Assembly (NCBI GenBank): GCA_028820635.1
Contig: JAPPIG010000115.1
Location: forward strand, 62,001-126,000
Reading direction: 5' to 3'
Length of the DNA stretch: 64,000 nt
From: Candidatus Poribacteria bacterium
GTDB lineage: Bacteria; Poribacteria; WGA-4E; WGA-3G
Below are positions 1-8,819 of this stretch, piece by piece; the first letter of the stretch is position 1, and every line of letters begins with the position of its first letter. Both the position numbers and the translations under genes were made by a program. The notes beneath the pieces were generated by a model. The model had not been told where the DNA came from. It did no database searches and saw only the letters and a list, made by a program, of their open reading frames with translations.

Positions 1-582
1 CGAGACATCCACATCATCGGTTACCAAGCCATGCACAAGCGGATCGTCGTTGATATGCCGATGCCAACGCACCTCGCCTTTATGAGATTTCGGAATAAAT
101 TGGAGACATCCACTTTCAAGCGTTGCTTTGTCAAGCGGAAGCCAAACGCTTAGACTATGCGGCAAGACTTCGGGATTCCAGTACGCCTCATCCTGATGCC
201 ACGGCGTTTCGTTGCCGTAGTGTGCGGGTTTCAAAATCATGTGTCCGCCACCACCAACCTTTTCCTTTTGGACACTGAGCAGTTTCGCAGCGAGTCGTTG
301 TGCGTTTTGGAAATAGATAGATTCGCGGAGTTCGGGGAACTGTGCTTCTGGACCCAGCACCTGCGGCAATGTCTCTTGTCCAGTATGTGCACGGGGACCC
401 GCTAAATCAAAATAGCGTCCCTGTTCCTCACCTGTGCGTTCAGTGAAGAGTTCATCGTAAATGCCCTTGAGCCATTCAATTTCGTCATCTGTTGTGATGC
501 GCGGAATGCTCAGATATCCGTTCTCTTGAAAAAAGGTAACCTGTTCGTCAGTTATATCAACGTGAAAGTCATTGGTATTCAT
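1..582 (-). CDS. Phytanoyl-CoA dioxygenase (PhyH) family protein, C-terminus beyond the window
   Basis: Reading the minus strand from an ATG at 580-582 gives 194 codons without a stop, so the 3' end lies outside the window. The translation starts MNTNDFHVDITDEQ and contains WHQDEAYW near residue 128, the HxD half of the 2-His-1-carboxylate iron site of Fe(II)/2-oxoglutarate dioxygenases; the flanking pattern (NGYLSIP, a long GRYFDLAGPRAH stretch, LPLDKATLESGCLQF, IPKSHKGEV) is typical of PhyH proteins. The distal iron histidine and the 2-oxoglutarate arginine should lie in the missing part. The start is 4 bp after the TGA of sppA, so the two are probably co-transcribed and translationally coupled. 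The exact substrate cannot be read; this family is large in Poribacteria and usually acts on small hydrophobic or amino-acid-like substrates. Confidence 0.9.
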   Translation of the reverse strand, partial: MNTNDFHVDITDEQVTFFQENGYLSIPRITTDDEIEWLKGIYDELFTERTGEEQGRYFDLAGPRAHTGQETLPQVLGPEAQFPELRESIYFQNAQRLAAKLLSVQKEKVGGGGHMILKPAHYGNETPWHQDEAYWNPEVLPHSLSVWLPLDKATLESGCLQFIPKSHKGEVRWHRHINDDPLVHGLVTDDVDVS

Positions 583-586
583 AAAA

Positions 587-2404
587 TCACCGAATTAAAA
601 TATCAAAAGGTAAGGCTGTGACCACTCGCTCGTTTTCAAATAGGGTTAACCATGTGATTATCTTATGCCATTGTGCGTTTAGCTTAGAGATTGCTGGATG
701 CTGTTGTGCTAATTGTAAAGGTAATGGCGTTGAAATGCCCGCTTCCTCTTCAAGCATGCTTTCTAAGAATTGTTCAAAAAAGGGTTTTTGCTCTGGCAGG
801 ACGATGATGTCAACTCTATCTTCATCGGTGAGTCCCACATCTTTTTTTGCGATAGCAAGTGCGGTCTCAAGTCCACCGAGTTCATCAACAAGACCGAGTT
901 CTTTTGCCTGTTTTCCTGTCCAGATTCTCCCTTGTGCGACCGCATCAATTTCGTCAAAAGTCGTCTGCCTACCGTCAGCTGCTTTCGTGACAAAATCTTC
1001 ATAGATAGTCTTCATCATTTTTTTAACGCGTTCGCGTTCTGTCTCCGTAAAACTGCCGTAATCTGAATAGAGCGTTGCGTTTTGTCCGTGTGTGATAATC
1101 TCTTTTGTTAAACCGACCTTGTTATAGAGTCCTTTGAGATTGAGTTTGCCACCGAAAACCCCGATTGAACCTGTAAGTGTGCCGGGTTGTGCGACGATTG
1201 TTCCTGCTGCCATTGAAATATAATAACCGCCAGAGGCGGCGTAATTTGCCATAGATACGATAACAGGTTTTTCGCGTTGTGTTCGCACTACCTCACGCCA
1301 AATCAGGTCAGATGCGATTGCAGAACCACCCGGACTATCTACGCGTAGGACGACTGCTTTAATGGCATTGTCGGAGCGCGCTTTTTCAAAAGCCTTCTTT
1401 AACGTTTTTGGCGTAATCATAGACGTTGTGGGAAAAGGCGAGTCAAGATCGGGTAAGATGGGACCGCTGGCATAGATAAGCGCAAGCTGATTTTCTGCAG
1501 GACGCGCCTTTGCGCGCTGCGGCGGATTCAATATTTTGAACAACTCCATCATTCCCATGAAACTATTCATATCCGGTACTTTTCGCTTCGTTTTGTCGTC
1601 CTGTTTAGCGACCTCTGTGTTTGGTGTTTCATTGATTGCATTTAAAAGTTCATCGTAGTATTGTAGCGTGTCAACGAGTTTTGCTTCCTCTGCTTCCTTC
1701 GCCGTGAAGGGACCCCGGTCTATCAACTCGGATGCAATTTCTGGGGTAATCTCGTCTCTACCATCGGCAATCTTTTCCAACATCTGCACATATAGGTCAT
1801 CAAGCAAACCGGTCATTGACTCACGGAAGGCGTCGGACATGCTGTCGCGCGTGAAGGGTTCAATGCCAGATTTGAATTCCCCCATTGCGAGCATATCTGC
1901 CTCAACGTCCAGTTTTTCCAGAAGCCCTTTATAGAAAAGAATTTCTGAGCGCAAACCGATTAGATTGAGGTTTCCAGCGGGCATTAGAACAATTTTGTCC
2001 ATCGCAGTAGCAAGAAGATATTGGGCATTGCCACCGCTTTCAAGATAAGCGATCATCTCTTTTTCAGCGTCTTGGAATTCGTCTAATTTATTTCGGAGTT
2101 CCTGCAGGCTTGCCCATCCTATGCCGATATTCCCGATTTTGAAGATAACGCCAGCGATTTCATCGTCATTTTTGAGCGCGTCCAGTTTCTTGAGAAGTCC
2201 GCGCAAAGTCTTCGTTGAAGAAGTGCCGAAAAAACTAAGTTCTTTTGTATCGGTATAGGTGCCGCTCAATGTGAATTCAACGTATTTTTTAACTGGGGGT
2301 GGTGTCTCTTCTTCGGATTGTTCCTCAGCAGACACTGGCAATAGAAAAAAAATAATTAGGAACAATGGTATCGCTGTCTGCCAAAAGGTTTTTAATGGTT
2401 TCAT
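587..2404 (-). CDS. sppA: Signal peptide peptidase SppA, 67K type
   Basis: 605 residues, the length of the two-domain (67K) SppA that degrades cleaved signal peptides at the membrane. The N-terminus (MKPLKTFWQTAIPLFLIIFF, ending LLPVSA) is a signal peptide or anchor. The N-terminal half carries the general-base lysine in GEFKSGIEPF (K178) and the C-terminal half the nucleophile in YAASGGYYISMAAG (S391), the Ser/Lys dyad split over the two repeats as in E. coli SppA. VDSPGGS (356-361) forms the oxyanion region. The ATG follows a good AAGGAGA ribosome site. The PhyH gene follows after 4 bp. Identification is secure from motifs, order and length. Confidence 0.95.
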   Translation of the reverse strand: MKPLKTFWQTAIPLFLIIFFLLPVSAEEQSEEETPPPVKKYVEFTLSGTYTDTKELSFFGTSSTKTLRGLLKKLDALKNDDEIAGVIFKIGNIGIGWASLQELRNKLDEFQDAEKEMIAYLESGGNAQYLLATAMDKIVLMPAGNLNLIGLRSEILFYKGLLEKLDVEADMLAMGEFKSGIEPFTRDSMSDAFRESMTGLLDDLYVQMLEKIADGRDEITPEIASELIDRGPFTAKEAEEAKLVDTLQYYDELLNAINETPNTEVAKQDDKTKRKVPDMNSFMGMMELFKILNPPQRAKARPAENQLALIYASGPILPDLDSPFPTTSMITPKTLKKAFEKARSDNAIKAVVLRVDSPGGSAIASDLIWREVVRTQREKPVIVSMANYAASGGYYISMAAGTIVAQPGTLTGSIGVFGGKLNLKGLYNKVGLTKEIITHGQNATLYSDYGSFTETERERVKKMMKTIYEDFVTKAADGRQTTFDEIDAVAQGRIWTGKQAKELGLVDELGGLETALAIAKKDVGLTDEDRVDIIVLPEQKPFFEQFLESMLEEEAGISTPLPLQLAQQHPAISKLNAQWHKIITWLTLFENERVVTALPFDILIR

Positions 2405-2560
2405 TTTGTCTCCTTACGGACGGGCGTGATGGCACCGCCGCTGTGATTTTTGTTTTTATTTTACAATATAATAGGGGTTGTGTCAATCAAAAAGTGGGAG
2501 TATTAAGGCATTGAATATAGCTAATAGCAGGTAGACAATTTACTGGGCCAGAAAACGCTA

Positions 2561-3871
2561 TTAACCAACCATTTTTCTCAAGATTAACAAAAATTCTGAC
2601 TTCATGCCATCAGGGTTTTTATTTTTTCGCACGCCGAACAGTTGCCGTGTTTTTATTCTATCTTCATAGACTTTTTCAAACCTGTAACCGCGTTCCGTAA
2701 AGTATTCTGTCAGGATTCGCCACAACTCAACTGTTATTCCATCAATGCGGGGATTGCCGACAAAAATACAGGCGGCAGCGTTCGGTTTCAATCGGTTCAT
2801 TGTGTTTTCAAGGGCGTTTATCGTATGGCAAAAATAGGAGTCAAGCCGATTGCAAAGGTCTTTACGTGTAAGTCTATCTCTAACTTTATCTAATGTTGGT
2901 GTCCGAATGACACGGTCAGCTTTCCGATACGGGATTTCAAGACGTGATAATTCCTTTATTTCCTCATCGGTGTGTCCTAACCAATAGAGGTCCATCTTTG
3001 TAGATCGGATATATTCCTGTGCTTGTAGATAGGGCGGCGATGTGATTAATGCATCACATTCGCGCGGCACAGCAATATAGGAGGAATCAACGCCTCCCTG
3101 AAACTCAACCTGATTTTGATGATGCTGTGTGTGCATCACAAAGTCGTTAATGTTTTCCAACGTTTTCAAGGCGTGGTCGTAAACGATCTCTATTAATTGG
3201 TCTTTCCAATTTTCTTGGAGCAGTTCTTCAATCGCTGCTAATTTTCGTTTGGATCTGGCTAATTTTGGAGTTCGGTGTTCGGTGTAAGAGAAACGTTTGC
3301 TCACCTTCAACAGTGCTAATTTTATGATAGCGGAATAGACGTTATCTTCTTTGCTGTAGATAAACCCCCAGTATTGTGATAGTAACTCTAAGATTTCAGG
3401 TGCGTACCAGTATTGGACATTGGACCAGGCGGGAATAAAACGGTGCTTTTCATTTTCTTGTAGGCTGTCCAGCAGTTTACACAAAGGTTCTTTACGCAAT
3501 TGTTCTTTTCCACGATATACCTTGAGTGGCATGATGTGATTTAAAAGTAGATTGAGATCAAGTAGGACGGTATTGCGTTTACATAGGTACGCCTCAACGC
3601 CCACGGTTCCTGAACCTGCGAATGGATCAATAATCCAATCTCCTTTCTTTGTGTAGGTGTTGATTGCATATCTGACGACTTGTGGTATGAATTTCGCAGG
3701 ATAGGATACGATGGCGTGAGTCAGGTAGCCAGTATCGGTTATTTCAGGCACTAACTCTCGGAATGAGACCAATTCCGTCCCGTCCGATGTTGCATTCTCT
3801 TTTGGGACTTCAAACTCGGTATCTATGGGAAAAAGCGTGAATTGTTCTTCAACATTGCGGTTTTTCATCAT
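2561..3871 (-). CDS. DNA (N4-cytosine or N6-adenine) methyltransferase, apparently solitary
   Basis: 436 residues with SAM-binding motif I DPFAGSGT (82-89) followed, about 190 residues later, by catalytic motif IV TSPPYL (277-282) and an HTDEEI region. The order motif I before motif IV with a long insert between them differs from the usual beta-class order seen in many SPPY enzymes. The insert (120-260) is rich in basic and aromatic residues and could hold the target recognition part. The end (RYRFEKVYEDRIKTRQLFGVRKNKNPDGMKSEFLLIL) is a conserved tail seen in such methylases. No restriction endonuclease gene is seen on either side; an orphan regulatory or defence-antagonising methylase is possible. 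A role in RNA methylation cannot be excluded. No clear ribosome site stands before the ATG; a second ATG is adjacent. Confidence 0.8.
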   Translation of the reverse strand: MMKNRNVEEQFTLFPIDTEFEVPKENATSDGTELVSFRELVPEITDTGYLTHAIVSYPAKFIPQVVRYAINTYTKKGDWIIDPFAGSGTVGVEAYLCKRNTVLLDLNLLLNHIMPLKVYRGKEQLRKEPLCKLLDSLQENEKHRFIPAWSNVQYWYAPEILELLSQYWGFIYSKEDNVYSAIIKLALLKVSKRFSYTEHRTPKLARSKRKLAAIEELLQENWKDQLIEIVYDHALKTLENINDFVMHTQHHQNQVEFQGGVDSSYIAVPRECDALITSPPYLQAQEYIRSTKMDLYWLGHTDEEIKELSRLEIPYRKADRVIRTPTLDKVRDRLTRKDLCNRLDSYFCHTINALENTMNRLKPNAAACIFVGNPRIDGITVELWRILTEYFTERGYRFEKVYEDRIKTRQLFGVRKNKNPDGMKSEFLLILRKMVG

Positions 3872-3893
3872 TGATTATGGGTAACATAACCTA

Positions 3894-4084
3894 ATACCAT
3901 TTCTAAATAATAATATTACATTATTTCATAAATCGGTTGTAAGAATACAACACTCTCTTCTGTAGGAGCGACCTCGAATCAACGCCAAATGCGCCTTTGG
4001 CATTTGGCGGGTCGCGACCGGGAGGTCGCTCCTACAGAAGAGGCTCAAAAATAGAAATGATACTTTGTCAATTAGAAATGGTAT
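3894..4084. repeat. MITE-like element, family 2 (ends ATACCATTTCTAA / TTAGAAATGGTAT)
   Basis: A 191-bp non-coding unit bounded by inverted ends ATACCATTTCTAA and TTAGAAATGGTAT. Its core is a long palindrome starting TGTAGGAGCGACCTC and ending GAGGTCGCTCCTACA; the middle holds a second small hairpin module (AATCAACGCCAAATGCG with its TTTGGCATTTGGCG return) that is not in other copies. The same ends and core recur at 22.2, 34.4, 41.1 and 45.9 kb. No protein is encoded. Confidence 0.75.
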
Positions 4085-4104
4085 AACACAGAGATCACTC
4101 AGAT

Positions 4105-4240
4105 TATAGTGGATTTTACAATTAACTTGGCATTTTGATAGGTAGGAAGGAACTCCGATTCCCGATTACTAACGGCTTAGTCGCTATTCGGAGATCGCTC
4201 CTACAGAAGATGTGTCAACATATTTCTATAATTCACTATA
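4105..4240. repeat. MITE-like element, family 1 (ends TATAGTG / CACTATA)
   Basis: A 136-bp unit with imperfect terminal inverted repeats beginning TATAGTGGATTTTACAATTA and ending ATAATTCACTATA. The inside carries the palindrome module ending CGGAGATCGCTCCTACAG. TA dinucleotides at both ends would fit an IS630/mariner-type target site; that is inference. Related copies lie at 10793, 50027 and 57151. Together with the preceding element it fills the gap of 392 bp between the methyltransferase and the selenoprotein gene. Confidence 0.7.
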
Positions 4241-4263
4241 TAAGAATATCTACGTAAGAACCA

Positions 4264-5619
4264 TTAGAGACCTTCTAATGCACTTATGATGGTGGAAGCA
4301 GAAGTCCTTGAATACGCAGAATCAAGAGATTTCCATCCAATCGTCCCATCCGTCTTAATGATAAAGACTGAAGGTCGGGGAAAATTGGTGTTACTTTGAT
4401 CAACAACGTTGTAATGAGAGGTTGTGCTTAGTCCGCTATCAGATAGCACAGTGAACGTAAGGCTAAGATCATCAACAGTATTTTTGGTTTCAGTGACGGT
4501 ATCGCCACCAATAGCAATGAGCGAGCCACCTGCTTCAGAGATTTCATCTGAATTTTCTTGCAACTCACTGAGTTGCGAACGACAAAACGGTCACCAGTTG
4601 CCCCTAAAAAACACGATGACTATATTACTGCTACCGATGCTGTCCGAAAGGGTGTAGTTGTTTCCATTACCGTCAGGTAACGTAAAATCTGGTGCTGCGG
4701 TGCCGATACTTAAGCCTTCGCCTGGATCCAGTGTCTCAGGCGGAGGGGGTGGTGCAGGAGCTGATTCGGTTGTGAAGGTGATGCTCACTTCCGTTTCGTT
4801 ACCAGCACTGTCTCTGGCAGTACCCGATATTTCATACGTAGTTTCGTGGCTGAGTTCTCGGCCAGCATTCGCTGTGAGCGTGATTGTATTCCCTGAAATG
4901 CTGGCGGTCCAACCGACATCTACTCCGTTTTTCAACAACTTCAGACTTCCACTGCTAATCGGTTCGCTGAAGGTGATTGTGATGCCACTTTCAAACACTG
5001 TTTCTGGGTCAACGTCTTCAGCACCGTCTGACAGACTACTGGTAGTGACCTCAGGCGAGGTGGTATCTCCTGCCATGACGTTGTAGCTGAGCGTGTGGCT
5101 TCCGTCCCCATTCGTCCAAGTAATCGTCAGGGTAAGCGAACCAACAGAGAAAGGTCCACTGATAGTCCGAGAACTACCAGAACCTGAAATTGTGCCTATG
5201 CTTGCTGTAACACTGCCTGGGTTGTTGTCAAAGTTGATGGTGATACTATCGTTCTCTGATATATCTCCGCTTGCAGGTGACGCACTTACAAACGTTGCGA
5301 CTGGGGTTTGAGGTACAACAGGTGTACCCTCCATTGAGTCCTCAATGTCATCAGAGGTATCCCCTTTTGAAGTTTCTTCTTCAGTGGAAGGTTCTTTCTT
5401 CTGATCCTCCGTGGTTTCATCAGTTTTGTCCTCCTGCGGTGCTTTGACGTCAGCAAGGGTGTCCTCAATAGTTACCTCAGTCTCAACAGGGGTCTCCTCC
5501 TTCGAAGCATCGTCATCAAGCATCGTCATAGGTTTCATAACCTGATTTTGCATTTCGTCACATCCAGTAGCGAATACAATTAAAACTGAGATTGATATTA
5601 TAGACAAAAATTTCATCAT
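4264..5619 (-). CDS. Probable selenoprotein: lipoprotein with two Ig-like domains and a C-terminal peroxiredoxin-like domain; in-frame TGA at 4591-4593 read as selenocysteine
   Basis: One reading frame of 452 codons is interrupted only by a TGA at codon 343. Upstream part: lipoprotein signal ending FATGC, an acidic Glu/Thr linker (about 35-105), two SbsA-type Ig-like domains (about 108-180 and 188-280), a proline-rich hinge, then the start of an AhpC/TSA fold (IGTAAPDFTLPDGNG). The frame reads VIVFFRGNW, TGA, PFCRSQLSELQ. In this peroxiredoxin-like family the motif is FYRGxWCPYC, so TGA sits exactly on the first (catalytic) cysteine and leaves UxxC. After TGA the same frame continues with conserved redoxin sequence to FIIKTDGTIGWKSL and a real stop. 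A hairpin 21 nt downstream of TGA fits a bacterial SECIS. The alternative, a pseudogene by a Cys-to-stop change, is less likely because the remainder is intact. The product would be an envelope-anchored thiol/selenol peroxidase or oxidoreductase. Confidence 0.82.
4557..4593 (-). promoter_or_regulatory. Candidate bacterial SECIS element with its UGA
   Basis: On the minus strand the UGA (4591-4593) is followed by 14 nt and then a perfect 7-bp stem GCAACTC / GAGTTGC with loop AGT (plus coordinates 4560-4576). The apical loop begins 21 nt after UGA and has a G in its first two positions, within the published bacterial SECIS geometry. The stem also has to encode protein (SQLSELQ), which limits how freely it can be read as structure. 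Confidence 0.65.
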
Positions 5620-5713
5620 ATATTCTTTCCATTTACGTTACATTGTTTATTGAACATAATGTGGTTGATTAGGTGTGTGAAGTTTAGGCAAACCATTGAA
5701 CTGAGGAAAAAGA

Positions 5714-6913
5714 CTACTGCGAGTCTTCTCCCACTTCTCTCGCTCCTTCAATTTCTTCCTCAGTCAATTGGAAGTCAAACACATCTTCCTCTTCGTCAAT
5801 ATCTGTTGTTTCTGTATCAGGCGGGGTGACCTGCTGTACCTCATCTGCGGGTTGTGCTTCCTCCTGCGTTTCAAGTTTTGGCGCGGTTGCACCGAGGATT
5901 GTTAATCCTACAATCGTCACAACACAAATACTTGTGACCGTCATTGCAATCGGGCGTTTCCAGAGAACCTTGCGCTCACTTCTATCTAAGAAGGGGAGGA
6001 ATAGCAGTAGCAACATGCCGACTGTCGGGATGACAAACGTCCCAAGAATTTCAAAGGGTCCTTGGAAGTATTTGAGCAGTTGAAACAAGAAAAGGAAATA
6101 CCATTCAGGACGTGGATCGTAATCCGCATTGGTTGGATCTGCCACATCTTCAAGCGGAACAGGTGCAAACAGCGCAGCACAGGCGAGTATAACAAAGAGG
6201 ATTAGCATGCCGACAACATCTTCAAATACCTGATCCGGATAAAAAGGTTTTCCCGTTTCCATATCCTCGGGTGTGTTCTTTGGTGTGCCAGAAGAGCCGT
6301 AGAATCGGACAAGGAAAAGATGCAGACCGACTAAACCGAAAGCCAACCACGGCAACCAAATCGTGTGCAGTGCGTAAAACCGTGACAGTGTTACCGCGCC
6401 GACCTCAGCACCACCGCGCATAATCTTTGCGACTACATCGCCTAACACAGGCGCGGCACTTGAGATTTCAATCCCGACAACCGTTGCCCAATACGCTTTT
6501 TCGTCCCACGGTAGCAGATATCCTGTAAATCCGAAACCGAGCGTGACCAATAACAGCAAAACACCAACGACCCATGTGAGTTCACGCGGTGCCTTGTAGG
6601 AACCGTAAAGCACAACGCGGAGTATATGCAGAAAGACGATGATGACCATCGCGCTGGCACCCCAATGGTGCAAACCGCGCACGAACTTACCAAACGGAAC
6701 TTCGTCATTGATGTAATTCACAGCATTATAGGCGTGGTCTGGTGAAGGAGAATAGGATAACGCCAAAAATGCCCCCGTTGCTGCTTGAAGTAGCAGCAGA
6801 AACATCGCCAAACTGCCGAGCGAAAAAAGCAGATTGATATGTTTCGGCAGTGGTTTGCGCAGATGCGCCATCACACCGTCTAATAGGAGGCGATCATTGA
6901 GGAATTGCTTCAT
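5714..6913 (-). CDS. Cytochrome b of a bc-type quinol oxidase complex (b6-like, fused with subunit IV part)
   Basis: 399 residues with about eight membrane segments. Haem ligands are visible as H82/H83...H96 (13 residues between H82 and H96) and H183...H198 (14 residues between), the 14-residue spacing being the cytochrome b6 pattern rather than the mitochondrial one. PEWYF (269-273) is the Qo-site motif normally in subunit IV, here on the same chain. The C-terminal 50 residues are acidic (EEEDVFDFQLTEEEIEGA) and extramembrane. The ATG directly abuts the stop of the Rieske gene upstream, so the two form an operon. No cytochrome c1/f gene follows; the electron acceptor must be encoded elsewhere. 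Confidence 0.95.
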   Translation of the reverse strand: MKQFLNDRLLLDGVMAHLRKPLPKHINLLFSLGSLAMFLLLLQAATGAFLALSYSPSPDHAYNAVNYINDEVPFGKFVRGLHHWGASAMVIIVFLHILRVVLYGSYKAPRELTWVVGVLLLLVTLGFGFTGYLLPWDEKAYWATVVGIEISSAAPVLGDVVAKIMRGGAEVGAVTLSRFYALHTIWLPWLAFGLVGLHLFLVRFYGSSGTPKNTPEDMETGKPFYPDQVFEDVVGMLILFVILACAALFAPVPLEDVADPTNADYDPRPEWYFLFLFQLLKYFQGPFEILGTFVIPTVGMLLLLFLPFLDRSERKVLWKRPIAMTVTSICVVTIVGLTILGATAPKLETQEEAQPADEVQQVTPPDTETTDIDEEEDVFDFQLTEEEIEGAREVGEDSQ

Positions 6914-7381
6914 TTACGCCTCCTTGACATATAAAAGTCCATTTTCTACTTTGACTTCAAGTTTCTGCAACGGTCTGGGTGGTGGACCAGCAACAACGGC
7001 TCCTGTCTTATCAAACACAGCACCGTGGCACGGGCAGAGGAACGATTCCTTGCTCTCGTCCCATCGCACAAGGCAACCGAGATGTGAGCATGTCCGTGAA
7101 AAGACGCTCCATGCTCCGTTACCGGCATCCGTCACGTAAACAGAACGTTTTTTTGTGGCTTTCACCCAACCATCTTTGGCTGTGAACGTATAATTGACCT
7201 TTTTGAAGCGGCTGTTTTTGAGACGGTCTACCGTGCCAACATCAACCCATTGCGATTCGCCTTTTTTCCATGCGGGGGAAATGGCAAATCCGATTAACGG
7301 GATACCAGCGGCTAAACTCATTAATCCACCAATGCAGGCGATGGCGATTTGTAAAAAAGAGCGTCTACCCTCTTTTGACAT
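6914..7381 (-). CDS. Rieske [2Fe-2S] protein of the cytochrome bc complex
   Basis: 155 residues. An RRSFLQ-type N-terminus followed by a hydrophobic segment (about 11-34) fits a Tat-exported, membrane-anchored Rieske subunit. Cluster boxes are CSHLGC (98-103) and CPCHGA (116-121): C98, H100, C116 and H119 as ligands and C103/C118 as the disulfide pair. GPPPRPL (132-138) is the conserved Pro loop. A strong GAGGAG site precedes the ATG. It is immediately followed by the cytochrome b gene with no gap, the usual order for the quinol oxidising complex of the electron transport chain. Confidence 0.95.
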   Translation of the reverse strand: MSKEGRRSFLQIAIACIGGLMSLAAGIPLIGFAISPAWKKGESQWVDVGTVDRLKNSRFKKVNYTFTAKDGWVKATKKRSVYVTDAGNGAWSVFSRTCSHLGCLVRWDESKESFLCPCHGAVFDKTGAVVAGPPPRPLQKLEVKVENGLLYVKEA

Positions 7382-7475
7382 CCTAATTCTCCTCTATTAC
7401 AATATAATCGGATTTCAGAGTGTGAAAACCGTCAACAATCGGGGTTGAAAACCCCTCCTACAAGAAAGAAACGCA

Positions 7476-8543
7476 TTATCTCTTACGGGTTTGTCCTTCA
7501 AACGGGGTACGTAGGTCATATTTACCTTCTTCCAAGACAGGAAGCGTGCCATCGTTAACCATTAACTCCAGCGGTAATTCTTTGGTTTCCAAAGGCATAT
7601 TAACAACGTCTTTAATACGTAAGGATTCATAAATTGCCATCATAATTTCGATGGTGTATCTGGCTTGTTCGCCTCTGCCACGGTGAGTTGGGATTTTACC
7701 TTCTATCCACTCAATTAATTCTTGGAATTGGTTTTTGGGTTCTGGGGGTGGTGTAATTGTCTGCCAACCTTGTGCATCTCCGTTTTGGAGCAGCACTGTT
7801 CCGTTATCACCGTTGCGAATTTGTCCCTCTGTGCCAGCGATTCTGGGCATGGAAACTCCGGGATCAGGCAAGTCACCTTCATAGATAGCGCGTGCACCAC
7901 CTTCAAAGCAGACTAATCCCATACAGAGGTCTTCGCAAATTGTGCGGCGTTCCCACCGATCAGTTGTGCGAGATGTTGTCCCGATAACCCATAACGTCTC
8001 TGGATCGGACAACAGGTAACGCCAACCATCAATTGCGTGTGTGCCGGTGTTGAGTAGACCTGCGTGTGCTTTTGCTCGGTGATGAAGTGTTGTCGGTTGC
8101 CCAATTGCGCCTGCAGCGACAAGACGACGTATTTCTGTGTTCTGTGCGTTGTATCTGCCTTGGTGTCCGATAACAAGTTTGACGTTGTTCTGTTCACATG
8201 CAGAAATCATGTCATCTGCCTGCCCCAACGAAGCAGACATCGGTTTTTCACCGATAATGCCTTTTACACCAGCATTCGCTGCAGCAACTGTGGCTTCAGC
8301 ACGCGGTCCCTGCCACGTTGTGATGCTAACGATGTCTAAATCCTCTTTTGCTAACATTTCATCAACATCGGTGTAGATAGCAGGGATACCGTGTTCATCT
8401 GCGGTTCGTTTTGCGGATTCTTCGTAGATATCCATCGCTGCTACGACTTCAGCATTCTCTTGTTTCTGCCATGCTCTTGAATGGGACCTACCCATGCCGC
8501 CGCACCCAATGACTCCAATACGATATGTTTGATCCGTTGCCAT
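7476..8543 (-). CDS. Gfo/Idh/MocA family NAD(P)-dependent oxidoreductase
   Basis: 355 residues. The N-terminus has a Rossmann dinucleotide fold (GVIGCGGMGRSHSRAW, 10-25) and the family's EKP motif (99-101), whose lysine is catalytic in sugar and inositol dehydrogenases; the C-terminal part has the THAIDGWRYLL region expected for the substrate-binding alpha/beta domain. Members of this family oxidise or reduce sugars and cyclitols; the substrate here cannot be told. An AAGGAG site stands before the ATG. The gene is separated by 94 bp from the Rieske gene and carries a small palindrome (GGGGTTTTCAACCCC in its mRNA sense) behind it. Confidence 0.88.
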   Translation of the reverse strand: MATDQTYRIGVIGCGGMGRSHSRAWQKQENAEVVAAMDIYEESAKRTADEHGIPAIYTDVDEMLAKEDLDIVSITTWQGPRAEATVAAANAGVKGIIGEKPMSASLGQADDMISACEQNNVKLVIGHQGRYNAQNTEIRRLVAAGAIGQPTTLHHRAKAHAGLLNTGTHAIDGWRYLLSDPETLWVIGTTSRTTDRWERRTICEDLCMGLVCFEGGARAIYEGDLPDPGVSMPRIAGTEGQIRNGDNGTVLLQNGDAQGWQTITPPPEPKNQFQELIEWIEGKIPTHRGRGEQARYTIEIMMAIYESLRIKDVVNMPLETKELPLELMVNDGTLPVLEEGKYDLRTPFEGQTRKR

Positions 8544-8819
8544 AATTTAATCTCCTTAGATGATTTGGTTGAGCATTCGGTCATATAAGTTAATGTATCA
8601 ATTTCTGTTGTTTTCGTCAACAAATTTCATGTTTACCACAAAGCCATTCAGATTTCGGTTTTTCTTGACATTTCTGCATGGTCGCGATGGAGCTCGCTCC
8701 TAACAAGAAAAGATATATGAAAAGGTTGACAAACTATAGGAATTATGGAAAACTAAGAGCATCACATAGAAATGGTATAATAAGTTAAAACAATATCCTC
8801 GGAAAAGGATGATGCCCTC
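8544..8819. other. 276-bp divergent intergenic region with a repeat remnant
   Basis: The gap lies between the divergently transcribed oxidoreductase and WD40 genes and should hold both promoters. A remnant of the palindromic repeats is seen at 8681-8707 (GGTCGCGATGGAGCTCGCTCC) and at 8768-8782 a partial family-2 end (AGAAATGGTATAA). No further gene is visible. Confidence 0.45.

Noticed and set aside
4264-4563. A separate 99-residue protein starting at a TTG
   Set aside because: It is the in-frame continuation of the lipoprotein after the TGA at 4591-4593; no ribosome site stands before it and its start lies inside the redoxin domain.
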